A stretch of 16,388 bases of DNA from an uncultured Candidatus Competibacteraceae bacterium (lineage in GTDB: Bacteria; Pseudomonadota; Gammaproteobacteria; Competibacterales; Competibacteraceae): NCBI GenBank assembly GCA_937872125.1, contig CALMNY010000308.1:1-16388 (forward strand), written 5' to 3'. The position numbers and the translations under genes were made by a program. The notes under the pieces were generated by a model. The model worked only from the letters and a program-made list of their open reading frames with translations. It had not been told where the DNA came from and did no database searches. Below, piece after piece: positions 1 through 7,608 of this stretch (position 1 is its first letter; the number at the start of each line of letters is the position of its first letter).

Positions 1-1513
1 CCTGGGCCAGGGTGTCGAAGCGGCCTTGCAGGTCGGCGCGGGTGGCGTCGAAAGGGGCGAGGGCGGCGGGGATGGCCGCACTCTCGCTGCACACCCGGTC
101 CAGGTACTGCCCCACCAGGCCCAGGAAACGCTGCCGCTGGCCGCGATAGAGCCAGACGATGGCGGCCAGGTTGTGCATCTGCTCGGGGCTGAAGTCATAA
201 ATCTTGCGCGTGACTTTGCGGTAGACGTTGCGGGCGTCGAGCATGAGGACGTTGCCGCGGTGGTTGTGGGGTGCTCCCTCACCCCCGCCCTCTCCCTGAG
301 TGAGCGGGGGTTTGTTCTTGTCGAAGTGCCATAGCTCGCAGGGCACGGTGCGGGTGTAGAAGAAGTTGGAGCGGATGGCGATCATCACGTCCACGTCGCC
401 GGTCTGCACGATCTTGCGGCGCACCTCCGCCTCGCCATGCCCGGCGCTGGACGCCTGCGAGGACATGACGAACCCGGCCCGGCCCTTTGGATTCAAGTAG
501 CTGTGGAAGTAGGAAATCCACAGGTAGTTGCCGTTGGAAACGGTTTCCTTGCTTTTTCCGGCATCCCCTTTCCTGTTCTTGCCCGCGCCCTTGGTGGTTC
601 CCGGCAACCCGAACGGCAGTCTGCGGTCGGTCTTCACCTTCTCCGCATCGACCAGGTCCACGTTGAACGGCGGATTGGCCATCACGAAATCGCAGCGACC
701 GAACAGGTTGTGCTCGTCCTGATAGAAGGTGTTAGCCTCGCGAATGTCACCCTCCAGCCCATGCACAGCCAGATTCATCCTGGCCAGCCGAATCGTGGTG
801 GCGGTCTTCTCCTGCCCGTAGAAGGTGACCTTGTGGCTGGTATCCTGTCCCTGGCGCTCGATAAAGTGGCTGGATTGCACGAACATGCCGCCGGAACCGC
901 AAGCGGGATCGAAGACGATGCCGTGTTCGGGTTCGATGACGTTGACGAGGGTCTGCACCAGTGAGGGCGGGGTGAAGAACTCACCGCTATCCTGCGCGCC
1001 CTGCATCGCGAACTTCATCAGGAAATATTCGTAGATGCGGCCAAACACATCGCCGCTGGCGTTGCGCAGCGCCTCCCGGTCGAAAGCGCGCAACAGGTCT
1101 TCCAGCAGATCGCTCTCGAACCGGTCGTAATCCTTCGGCAACTGACCCCGTAGCGGCTCGAACTCGTCCTCGATGGCGGTCATCGCCTCGACCAGCGCCG
1201 CGCCCAGTTTGCCATCCTTCGGCCGGTTCATTAGCACGTCGTAGCGGGCCTGTTCGGGGAGCATCAAGGCCCGGCGTTTGATGAAGTCACCTTTGACCAG
1301 CGGCCGTTTGGGCATCCTGCCGGCGGCCTGATCGGCTTCGATCTGCTTCAGCGCGGCCTGATAGCGATTGCTGGCGTGGCGCAGGAAGATCACCCCCAGC
1401 ACCGGCATACAGTATTCGCTGCTGGTCAGCTTGGAATTGGCGCGAAGCTGGTCGGCCGCTTCCCACAGCGAGGATTCGAGTTGTTCGATGTCGTGCAGGA
1501 CGTTGTGGATCAT
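1..1513 (-). CDS. hsdM: Type I restriction-modification system DNA methyltransferase subunit HsdM (partial, runs off left edge)
   Basis: This is the modification subunit of a type I restriction-modification system; with HsdS it methylates adenine in the target sequence, and with HsdR it forms the restriction complex. The frame is open from an ATG at 1513 to the window edge, 504 codons, with no stop seen. Residues 1-150 look like the HsdM N-terminal helical domain. Residues 201-209 are the SAM-binding motif FDPACGSGG, preceded by the family motif SGEFFTP, and residues 280-284 are the catalytic motif NPPFN. Further on, DARNVYRKV and FSPEQ are typical HsdM C-terminal signatures. Oddly, about 16 residues near 402-417 come from a short dispersed DNA repeat between FDKNK and RGNV, where homologues as I recall them have only a few residues; the frame survives. 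The start lies 15 bp after the yicC stop on the same strand. HsdS and HsdR would lie outside the window to the left. Confidence 0.94.
   Translation of the reverse strand, partial: MIHNVLHDIEQLESSLWEAADQLRANSKLTSSEYCMPVLGVIFLRHASNRYQAALKQIEADQAAGRMPKRPLVKGDFIKRRALMLPEQARYDVLMNRPKDGKLGAALVEAMTAIEDEFEPLRGQLPKDYDRFESDLLEDLLRAFDREALRNASGDVFGRIYEYFLMKFAMQGAQDSGEFFTPPSLVQTLVNVIEPEHGIVFDPACGSGGMFVQSSHFIERQGQDTSHKVTFYGQEKTATTIRLARMNLAVHGLEGDIREANTFYQDEHNLFGRCDFVMANPPFNVDLVDAEKVKTDRRLPFGLPGTTKGAGKNRKGDAGKSKETVSNGNYLWISYFHSYLNPKGRAGFVMSSQASSAGHGEAEVRRKIVQTGDVDVMIAIRSNFFYTRTVPCELWHFDKNKPPLTQGEGGGEGAPHNHRGNVLMLDARNVYRKVTRKIYDFSPEQMHNLAAIVWLYRGQRQRFLGLVGQYLDRVCSESAAIPAALAPFDATRADLQGRFDTLAQ
272..310. repeat. 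Short dispersed GC-rich repeat with inverted ends, inside hsdM
   Basis: The stretch CCCTCACCCCCGCCCTCTCC, followed by CTGAGTGAGCGGGGG, contains inverted repeats: CCCCCGC (282-288) with GCGGGGG (304-310), and CTCAC (278-282) with GTGAG (300-304). It resembles a widespread bacterial dispersed repeat whose plus-strand translation reads LTPALS-SER, as it does here. It sits in a coding region and reads in frame on the minus strand as a Gly/Glu/Pro-rich insert. Assignment to that repeat class is from memory of its consensus, not from a search. Confidence 0.6.
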
Positions 1514-1528
1514 TAGTGGGGCGGAACC

Positions 1529-2395
1529 CTACTCGATATTCTGAATCTGCTCCCGCATCTGCTCGATTAACACCTTGAGTTCGACGGCGGCGCGGGTGGT
1601 TTCAGCATCGGCGGACTTGGCGGACAGGGTGTTGGCCTCGCGGTTGAGTTCCTGCATCAGGAAATCCAGCCGCCGACCGACCGGTTCGGGGCGCTGGAAC
1701 ACCGTCTGGATTTCATCGAGATGGGTATCCAGCCGGTCCAGTTCCTCATCCACATCCAGGCGCTGGGCGATCAACACCAGCTCCTGCTCCAGGCGACCGG
1801 GATCGGCCTCCACGGGAAGATCTGTCAGTCGGCCCAATAATTTGTCACGCCATCGAGCCAGCACTTCGGGCCGGCGGGCGCGGGCGCGCATCACCTGAAC
1901 CCGCATCGCCTCACAGCGTTGCAAGAGCAATTCGGCGGTGCGCTGGCCTTCCCGTTCCCGCGTGGCGATCAGTTCCGCCAGGGCCGCGTCCAGTGCGCCG
2001 AGGATGATGGCGCTGATTTCATCCAGGTCCGGTTCGGGTTCGTTGACCACGCCCGGCCAGCGCAGCACGTCAATCAATCGTAAGCCGGTGCCTGGCCCCA
2101 TCTGGTGCTCCAACTCAGCGGCCACATCGAGCAGGCGCTCGACCAGGGGAAAATTCAGGGTGATGGCGGCCGCCGCCGCGCCAGCCGCTTGCAATTTGAG
2201 CGTCCCTTCGACCTTGCCTCGGCTGAGCGCCGCACCGATGCGCTCGCGCGCTGCGGTCTCCAGACCCCGCAGCGCTTCGGGCAGGCGGAGCGTGGTTTCC
2301 AGATAGCGGTGATTCACCGACCGCAATTCCCAGATAATGGCGCCCCAGGCGCTAGGCTGTTCTCGCCGGGCGAAGGCGGTCATGCTGCGTAACAT
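1529..2395 (-). CDS. yicC: YicC family endoribonuclease
   Basis: The 288-residue product matches E. coli YicC (287 residues) along its whole length. The N-terminus has the family signature RSMTAFAR, and residues around 25-35 read ELRSVNHRYLE. The C-terminal DUF1732 part has GRRLDFLMQELNREANTLS, then KSADAETT, and ends with ELKVLIEQMREQIQNIE, the most conserved stretch of the family. E. coli YicC is reported to be an RNase acting on small RNA and to matter in stationary phase; the same role here is inferred. The ATG at 2395 is preferred over the internal ATG at 2383 because it restores the family N-terminus and has an upstream GAGGA at a good distance. It is divergent from rph, a common gammaproteobacterial arrangement, but is followed by hsdM. 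Confidence 0.96.
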   Translation of the reverse strand: MLRSMTAFARREQPSAWGAIIWELRSVNHRYLETTLRLPEALRGLETAARERIGAALSRGKVEGTLKLQAAGAAAAAITLNFPLVERLLDVAAELEHQMGPGTGLRLIDVLRWPGVVNEPEPDLDEISAIILGALDAALAELIATREREGQRTAELLLQRCEAMRVQVMRARARRPEVLARWRDKLLGRLTDLPVEADPGRLEQELVLIAQRLDVDEELDRLDTHLDEIQTVFQRPEPVGRRLDFLMQELNREANTLSAKSADAETTRAAVELKVLIEQMREQIQNIE

Positions 2396-2496
2396 GGCTT
2401 GATCCTCTGTTCAGTGGTTTTTTATCTTAGGCGGAATTGGCGGCTTTGGCGCGCGTTCCCGCTGTTTTTTCGCCATCCCGTGAGGCTGGTCGGTTC

Positions 2497-2505
2497 TGGT
2501 ATAGT
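2497..2505 (+). promoter_or_regulatory. Likely rph-rdgB promoter, extended -10
   Basis: TGGTATAGT is an extended -10 element (TG, one base, then TATAGT at 2500-2505). It lies about 45 bp before the rph start in the space between divergent yicC and rph. No convincing -35 hexamer sits 16-18 bp upstream, which is tolerable for extended -10 promoters. Start of transcription is inferred near 2512. Confidence 0.5.
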
Positions 2506-2550
2506 GCCGCTCCCCTTGGCCACCCATGTTCAAACTACAGGAAACGATCC

Positions 2551-3273
2551 ATGCGTCCCAGCCACCGCGCCGCCGATGAACCGCGCTCGATCCGAATCAC
2601 CCGGCAATTCACCAAGCACGCCGAAGGCTCGGTGCTGGTGGAATTCGGCGACACCCGGGTGATTTGCACTGCCAGCGTCGAGGAGCGAGTGCCGCCGTTT
2701 CTGAAAGGCAAGGGACGGGGCTGGGTCACGGCGGAATACGGGATGCTGCCGCGCGCGACCCATACCCGCTCCAGCCGCGAGGCCAGTCGTGGCCGCCAGG
2801 AAGGCCGGACCATGGAAATCCAACGATTGATCGGGCGCGCGCTGCGCTCGGTCGTGGACCTGGAGGCGCTGGGCGAGCGCACCATCACCGTGGATTGTGA
2901 TGTGATTCAGGCCGATGGCGGTACCCGCACCGCCGCGATCACTGGGGGCTTCGTGGCGCTGGCCGATGCGGTGCGCCATCTGATCAGCCGCAAACAGATC
3001 AAAAAGAATCCCTTGCACGGGCAGGTGGCTTCGATCTCGGTCGGCATCTACCGGGGCGAGCCGGTGCTGGACCTGGATTACGCCGAGGATTCGGAAGCGG
3101 AAACCGACATGAATGTGGTGATGAACGACGCCGGCGCGTTCGTCGAACTCCAGGGCACCGCCGAGGGTCACGCCTTTCGCCTGGAAGAGTTGCAGGCGAT
3201 GTTGGAACTGGCGCGCGGCGGGATCGAGCACCTGTTGCGCAAGCAGCGGGAAGCGCTGGGCCTGCCGGGTTGA
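2551..3273 (+). CDS. rph: Ribonuclease PH
   Basis: RNase PH is a phosphate-dependent 3'-5' exoribonuclease that trims tRNA 3' ends, releasing nucleoside diphosphates; it acts as a hexamer in the cytoplasm. The product is 240 residues, close to the usual 238-245. Visible signatures include [14 protein letters not shown] (22-35), [13 protein letters not shown] (61-73), [15 protein letters not shown] (85-99) with the phosphate-site Arg86, GGTRTA (123-128) with Arg126, and [10 protein letters not shown] with the catalytic Asp180 and Asp186. The reading frame is open further upstream, but the ATG at 2551 gives the family start MRPSHR and has AGGAAA just before it. The rdgB start follows the stop after 4 bp, so the two are probably one transcript. 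Confidence 0.98.
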   Translation: MRPSHRAADEPRSIRITRQFTKHAEGSVLVEFGDTRVICTASVEERVPPFLKGKGRGWVTAEYGMLPRATHTRSSREASRGRQEGRTMEIQRLIGRALRSVVDLEALGERTITVDCDVIQADGGTRTAAITGGFVALADAVRHLISRKQIKKNPLHGQVASISVGIYRGEPVLDLDYAEDSEAETDMNVVMNDAGAFVELQGTAEGHAFRLEELQAMLELARGGIEHLLRKQREALGLPG

Positions 3274-3277
3274 AGTC

Positions 3278-3877
3278 ATGCGTATCGTCCTGGCCAGCAA
3301 CAATCCGGGCAAAGCCCGGGAATTCGCCGCTGCTCTGGCGGAGTTGAATGTGGACATCATGCCGCAGTCGCTATTTGGCGTGCCGGAAGTGGAGGAAACC
3401 GGCCTGACCTTCATCGAGAACGCGCTGCTCAAAGCCCGCAACGCCGCGTTGCACACCGGCTGGCCGGCGCTGGCCGACGATTCCGGGCTGGTGGTGGATG
3501 CGCTGGACGGCAGACCCGGCATCCATTCAGCCCGTTACGCCGGCCCTGATGCCGACGACCACGCCAATATTGCCAAGCTGCTGGTGGAGTTGCGCGGCGT
3601 GCCGGCGGAACGGCGCACCGCCCGCTTTGTCTGCGTGTTGGCGCTGCTGCGCCATCCTGCCGATCCGACGCCGCTGATCTGTCAGGCAAGCTGGGAAGGC
3701 GTCACTGTGACCGAACCGCGCGGCGCGAACGGATTTGGTTACGATCCCGTCTTTTTCGTACCCGGCGAACAGCAAACTGCGGCTGAACTCGATTTGGCAA
3801 CCAAGAACCGCCTGAGCCATCGTGGCCAGGCGTTGGCGCACCTGCGCCGGCAGATGCAGGACGAGCCGGCCTGGTAG
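3278..3877 (+). CDS. rdgB: dITP/XTP pyrophosphatase (non-canonical purine NTP pyrophosphatase, RdgB/HAM1 family)
   Basis: This cytosolic housecleaning enzyme hydrolyses dITP, ITP and XTP to the monophosphate and pyrophosphate, keeping deaminated purines out of DNA and RNA. At 199 residues it matches E. coli RdgB (197). The N-terminal SNNPGKAREF (7-16) is the nucleotide-binding loop, EETGLTFIENALLKAR (39-54) is strongly conserved, ADDSGL (66-71) holds the catalytic Asp68, NGFGYDPVF (151-159) contacts the base, and SHRGQAL (180-186) is the C-terminal family motif. It is 4 bp downstream of rph and probably translated from the same message. Its end converges with the unrecognised minus-strand gene with only 7 bp between the stops. 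Confidence 0.98.
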   Translation: MRIVLASNNPGKAREFAAALAELNVDIMPQSLFGVPEVEETGLTFIENALLKARNAALHTGWPALADDSGLVVDALDGRPGIHSARYAGPDADDHANIAKLLVELRGVPAERRTARFVCVLALLRHPADPTPLICQASWEGVTVTEPRGANGFGYDPVFFVPGEQQTAAELDLATKNRLSHRGQALAHLRRQMQDEPAW

Positions 3878-3884
3878 AGGGAAA

Positions 3885-4679
3885 TCAAGGCGGCAACGCC
3901 GCGATGGATGTCATGATCGGCTCCAGTTGGCGCCATGCCTGTTCGGCCTGCCGCCGGGACAGCGCTTTGGGCAACATGTCGCGGATGGCGTCGAGTTCGA
4001 GCCGGAGTTCCTCGGGTGTGTTGGTTGCATCAATTCGCTCGATCCGGCGGGCGGCGGTCGGTCCCAGCGCGCCCAGCAAGGTGAACCGGATCACGCCCTT
4101 GGCTTTGGCGAGATTGAATTCGGGATGTGAAGGCAGGACTGAAGCGGTCGTTGATTTGGTCGGCGGCGCTGCACCCTGAGCCTGGTTTGGCGAGCGCCAT
4201 CCCAGCGCCAGCGTGACCGGCTCCAACTGGCGCCATATCTGTTCGGCCTGGGGCCGGGGCAGCAGTTTGGGCAACAAGTCATGGAGGGTGTCGAGTTCGA
4301 CCTGGAGTTGGTCGGGCGTCGTGATCGCTTCGACGCATTCGATCCGGTAAGTCGCGGCCGGTCCCATGGCGTCCAGCAGAATGGAACGGATGGATTGCTT
4401 GGCTTGGCCCAGATTGAATTCGGGGGGCGTAGCGGGGGACGCCGCGCTGGGCGTGCTCGAACCAGAGCCGGGATGCGCGATAAAACCACCTGCTTCGAGT
4501 TCGATCAGCGCCGGTTGAATATCACCGAGCGCCGTCAACCGGCCAATCAGTTCGGCGACGGTGGATCGGCCATCCACCATAATCAACAGCCGGCGCAAGT
4601 GAGCGGACAGCTTGTAGGTTCGGGACTGGATTTCCTCTAATCCCTTGGCGGTCTTGATATAGACCTGATGAAGTTCCAT
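3885..4679 (-). CDS. Uncharacterised protein: N-terminal winged-helix-like part plus two tandem copies of a 70-residue domain
   Basis: I do not recognise a named family. The 264-residue product is soluble, with no signal peptide or membrane segment. Residues 1-70 (TAKGLEEIQSRTYKL, RRLLIMVDGRST, LEAGGFI) resemble a small winged-helix-like module that I recall from uncharacterised beta- and gammaproteobacterial proteins. A Ser/Pro/Ala linker (71-85) leads to domain copy 1 (86-155), a second linker, and copy 2 (186-255). The copies share 41 of 70 residues, begin with PEFNL and end with WRQLEP. They look helical and rich in Leu and charge. The ATG at 4679 has GAGGA upstream. The gene stands alone, convergent with rdgB and divergent from hemW, splitting two genes that are often adjacent. 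A regulatory or protein-binding role is only a guess; no catalytic motif is visible. Confidence 0.85.
   Translation of the reverse strand: MELHQVYIKTAKGLEEIQSRTYKLSAHLRRLLIMVDGRSTVAELIGRLTALGDIQPALIELEAGGFIAHPGSGSSTPSAASPATPPEFNLGQAKQSIRSILLDAMGPAATYRIECVEAITTPDQLQVELDTLHDLLPKLLPRPQAEQIWRQLEPVTLALGWRSPNQAQGAAPPTKSTTASVLPSHPEFNLAKAKGVIRFTLLGALGPTAARRIERIDATNTPEELRLELDAIRDMLPKALSRRQAEQAWRQLEPIMTSIAALPP
3915..4424 (-). repeat. Two in-gene domain repeats, 210 bp each, exact 300 bp period
   Basis: The units at 4215-4424 and 3915-4124 encode residues 86-155 and 186-255 of the uncharacterised protein. The same 10 bases, AGATTGAATT, occur at 4111-4120 and 4411-4420, exactly 300 bp apart. The encoded copies have 41 identical residues of 70 by my hand alignment with no gap, so the duplication has drifted but kept its spacing. 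The intervening linkers (residues 156-185 and 71-85) do not resemble each other. Confidence 0.9.
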
Positions 4680-4778
4680 ACCATCCTCACTGTATGGTTA
4701 GAAATCGCTGCCGGTGCCCAGCAACTCGGGTAACGGGATTCAGGCGCGCCCTCGACGGGCGTCATCAGAAAATTCTAG

Positions 4779-4796
4779 CTCAACCGAGTTGAGGTG
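4779..4796 (+). promoter_or_regulatory. hemW ribosome binding site overlapped by a small inverted repeat
   Basis: GAGGTG (4791-4796) is a good Shine-Dalgarno sequence placed for a TTG start at 4801. The preceding bases form a perfect 6-bp inverted repeat, CTCAAC (4779-4784), CGA, GTTGAG (4788-4793). Pairing would cover the first bases of the Shine-Dalgarno sequence. Whether it folds in the mRNA is not known. Confidence 0.4.
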
Positions 4797-4800
4797 TAGT

Positions 4801-5958
4801 TTGGCGTTGCTCTGCCCCATTCCTCTGGCGCTGTACGTTCACATTCCCTGGTGTGTGCGTAAATGCCCGTATTGCGATTTCAACTCGCACGAAGCGCGTG
4901 GACTCATCCCGGAAGCGGCTTATGTGGGTGCGCTGCTGGCGGATCTGGAACAGGATTTGCCGCGTGTCTGGGGGCGGCGGATCGAAAGTGTGTTCATTGG
5001 CGGCGGCACGCCCAGTTTGTTTTCGGCTGAGGCACTGGACCGGTTGCTGGCCGGCCTGCGCGCCCGTTTGCCGTTGCGCCCGGATACGGAAATCACCCTG
5101 GAGGCCAATCCCGGCGCGGTAGAGCGGGGCAAATTCGCTGAATTCCGGGAGGCGGGCGTTAACCGGCTGTCCATCGGCGTGCAGAGTTTCGATGACGAAC
5201 AGTTACAACGGCTGGGGCGGATTCATGACCGACGCGCCGCGTTCGCCGCCGCCGAGGCCGCGCAGGCCGCCGGGCTGGACAATTTCAATTTGGATCTGAT
5301 GTTCGGCCTGCCGGGGCAGACAGTGGCGCGGGCGCGGGCGGACATCGCCAACGCCATAGCTTTGCAACCGGCGCATCTGTCGTATTACCAGCTCACCATC
5401 GAACCGAACACGGCGTTTCACCAATCGCCGCCTACCCTGCCGGACGATGAGACGACGGACCTGATTCAGCAGCGCGCTCAGGCGGAACTGGCCCGGTGCG
5501 GCTATCAGCAGTACGAAGTATCGGCCTATGCCCGCCAAAACCGATGCTGCCGGCACAACCTGAACTACTGGCATTTCGGCGATTATCTCGGCATTGGCGC
5601 TGGCGCGCACGGCAAGCGGACCGATCCCGCCACGGGAACCATCCACCGCCTCTGGAAGCTCAGGCATCCGCGCGATTATCTGGCTTCAGCGGGAACGCCG
5701 GCTGGCATCGGTGGCGATGAACCGATCCGCCCGGTTGATTTGCCGGTGGAGTTTCTGATGAACGCGCTGCGGCTGGTGGAGGGGGTGCCGGCGGCATTAT
5801 TCGAGGAGCGGACGGGGTTGCCGTTGACTGTGCTGGAGCCGGGCCTGGGCCAGGCGCGGGAACGCGGGCTGATGACAGCGGATGCCGAGCGGTTGCAACC
5901 GACGGAACTGGGGTTGCGATTCCTGAACGATCTGTTGCCGACGTTCATGCCGGAGTAG
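4801..5958 (+). CDS. hemW: Radical SAM heme chaperone HemW
   Basis: HemW is a radical SAM family protein related to coproporphyrinogen III dehydrogenase (HemN). It binds heme and is thought to deliver it to membrane respiratory proteins rather than oxidise porphyrin. With a TTG start at 4801 the product is 385 residues, near the E. coli length of 378. HIPWCVRKCPYC (14-25) contains the 4Fe-4S cluster cysteines C18, C22 and C25 in the CxxxCxxC pattern, FIGGGTPS (65-72) is the SAM-binding glycine motif, and residues 315-385 form the HemN_C-type C-terminal domain. The frame stays open back to a GTG at 4714, but that adds 29 residues unlike the family and has no clear ribosome site, whereas TTG has GAGGTG upstream. 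It points toward the sensor kinase gene, with 30 bp between the stops. Confidence 0.93.
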   Translation: MALLCPIPLALYVHIPWCVRKCPYCDFNSHEARGLIPEAAYVGALLADLEQDLPRVWGRRIESVFIGGGTPSLFSAEALDRLLAGLRARLPLRPDTEITLEANPGAVERGKFAEFREAGVNRLSIGVQSFDDEQLQRLGRIHDRRAAFAAAEAAQAAGLDNFNLDLMFGLPGQTVARARADIANAIALQPAHLSYYQLTIEPNTAFHQSPPTLPDDETTDLIQQRAQAELARCGYQQYEVSAYARQNRCCRHNLNYWHFGDYLGIGAGAHGKRTDPATGTIHRLWKLRHPRDYLASAGTPAGIGGDEPIRPVDLPVEFLMNALRLVEGVPAALFEERTGLPLTVLEPGLGQARERGLMTADAERLQPTELGLRFLNDLLPTFMPE

Positions 5959-5988
5959 TGTCGTTGCCACAGCCGTTGGCACCAGGTC

Positions 5989-7608
5989 CTACCGGGGCAT
6001 GGCCGCACCGAGTGGCAGGCGGATTTGAATCCGCGTTCCCGTGGCGCTTTCCCCCAGATCAATCACGCCCCGATGCGCGTTCACCAGCGATTTCACCACC
6101 GCCAAACCCAGGCCTGTGCCGCCCTGGGCGCGGGCGGTAGTGAAGAACGGCTCGAACACCCGCGCCGCGTTGGCCGCCGAGATGCCAGGACCGTTGTCGC
6201 TGACCTCGATCAGCAGAGCGGCCGGTGTTGGGCAGGTCACGGCCACGGTCACGGCGTCGCCGCCGTGTTGCCGCGCGTTATCCAGCAAATTGCTCAGCAT
6301 GGATTCCAGCACGTCCTCGGCCATGGCCACGTTCGCGGACGGCAACGGTTCAACCACGGTGACCTGGAACCCCGCGTCCTGATAACGGGTGGCGAGACGG
6401 CGCACTACAGCAGCGACTTCGGCGCGGTCCGTGGTTGAAGCCTGCATCACATCGGCGCGGGCGAGTTCCAGCAACCGCCGCACCAGGCGGTCCAGTCGCG
6501 CGGCGTCCTGGTCAAGATGAGCCAAAAACCGCTCGCGTTCTTCGAGGGTCATGGTATCCAGATGATCGCGCAGCAGTTCCACCGTGCCTCGAATGGCCGC
6601 CAACGGGGTTTTGAACTCGTGGGAGACTTGAGCGGCGAAGGTGCGGATATAGTCGGCGCGTTGTTCCAGATGCCGGGCCATGGTCGCCACCGCCTGTGAC
6701 AAATCTGCCATTTCCCGCGTGATCGGCCGGGCCAGCGGCGTCACTGCGCCTTTTTCCCCGGCGGTGGCGCGTTGCGCCTGCCGCACCAGCGCCTGAAGCG
6801 GTTTCACCACCGTGAAAGAGGTGAGCGCCGACATCAACGCCACAGTGCCCAGCACCAGCGCCAGCGCCAGCAGCAGGTGATCGCGTTTGCCATACAGCAC
6901 CTGGGAGAGCGCAATCGGCGTGCGCCACAGCAGAACCGCCGCCACGATCCGCTGCTCGTGCAGGATCGGCGCGGCGACGAACACCCGCAGGGGTGTACCG
7001 CGACTGATGGAATCTATCGCTGGCGGCGCGGAGTCGGGAATCCGCTGGCGCAGCAGGCTCACGGGTTCACCGGTCAGGGCGCGCCGCACTTCCGCGAACG
7101 CCATCAGCGAACGCCCCAGACTGGGGCCGGTGGTCGCTACCACCGTGCCTTGCGCATCGGTCACGGCGATGCCGGCCAGGGTGATGACTTGCGCATCGTG
7201 CAACAGCGCCTGTAGCTCCTGACCGACGGCCTGAGCGTAAGGATCGGGAAGCTGGGACGGTGCGAGCGTATCCGGCGGCGGCGGCTGGATGGTGTCCTCG
7301 GCCAGATCCAGCCGGGCCGGGCGCGGGCGCCAGCGGGTTTCGCCGTCGGACGGTTCCCGCCAGGGGGCAGCGAGCGGTGCGCCATACTGTGGATCGGCGG
7401 CGGCCTGGGGCGCCCGCCGCGCCAGGGTCGCGCGATAACTGGCGGCGACGAACGCGGCCTGAGCGATCAGTTCCGATTCGGTCTGGCGCACCAGGGCGCT
7501 GTCGTACAGCCGCAGCGCCTCCAGGCCCAGCAGTGGCAACCACAACACCATCAGATTAACCGCCAGCAGCAGGTGACGCAGTTTCAGGCGTGGCCGGGAT
7601 GACGGCAT
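5989..7608 (-). CDS. Membrane sensor histidine kinase of a two-component system
   Basis: The 539-residue protein is a classical transmembrane kinase. Two hydrophobic segments (about 11-34 and 243-268) enclose a periplasmic sensor region of about 205 residues, whose distal half (VTDAQGTVVATTG, VAAPILHEQRIVAAVLLW) looks like a PAS/Cache-type sensor fold; residues 107-123 are Pro-rich. A HAMP-like segment follows, then the HisKA phosphoacceptor motif SHEFKTPLAAIRG with His330, an N box with NLLDNARQ (440-447), G1 DNGPGIS (471-477), an F box FEPFFT, and G2 GGTGLGLAV (496-504). All key kinase residues are present. Its ATG directly abuts the TGA of the response regulator gene, so the two are translationally coupled and almost certainly cognate. 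The layout resembles CreC-type kinases, but the signal sensed cannot be read from sequence, so no symbol is assigned. Confidence 0.95.
   Translation of the reverse strand: MPSSRPRLKLRHLLLAVNLMVLWLPLLGLEALRLYDSALVRQTESELIAQAAFVAASYRATLARRAPQAAADPQYGAPLAAPWREPSDGETRWRPRPARLDLAEDTIQPPPPDTLAPSQLPDPYAQAVGQELQALLHDAQVITLAGIAVTDAQGTVVATTGPSLGRSLMAFAEVRRALTGEPVSLLRQRIPDSAPPAIDSISRGTPLRVFVAAPILHEQRIVAAVLLWRTPIALSQVLYGKRDHLLLALALVLGTVALMSALTSFTVVKPLQALVRQAQRATAGEKGAVTPLARPITREMADLSQAVATMARHLEQRADYIRTFAAQVSHEFKTPLAAIRGTVELLRDHLDTMTLEERERFLAHLDQDAARLDRLVRRLLELARADVMQASTTDRAEVAAVVRRLATRYQDAGFQVTVVEPLPSANVAMAEDVLESMLSNLLDNARQHGGDAVTVAVTCPTPAALLIEVSDNGPGISAANAARVFEPFFTTARAQGGTGLGLAVVKSLVNAHRGVIDLGESATGTRIQIRLPLGAAMPR

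Noticed and set aside
2530..3522. Long minus-strand open frame opposite rph and rdgB
   Set aside because: It covers two well-conserved genes and its translation has no recognisable motif.
5965..5981. Small inverted repeat TGCCA / TGGCA between hemW and the kinase gene
   Set aside because: A 5-bp stem without flanking T-runs is likely by chance, although the place suits a shared terminator.
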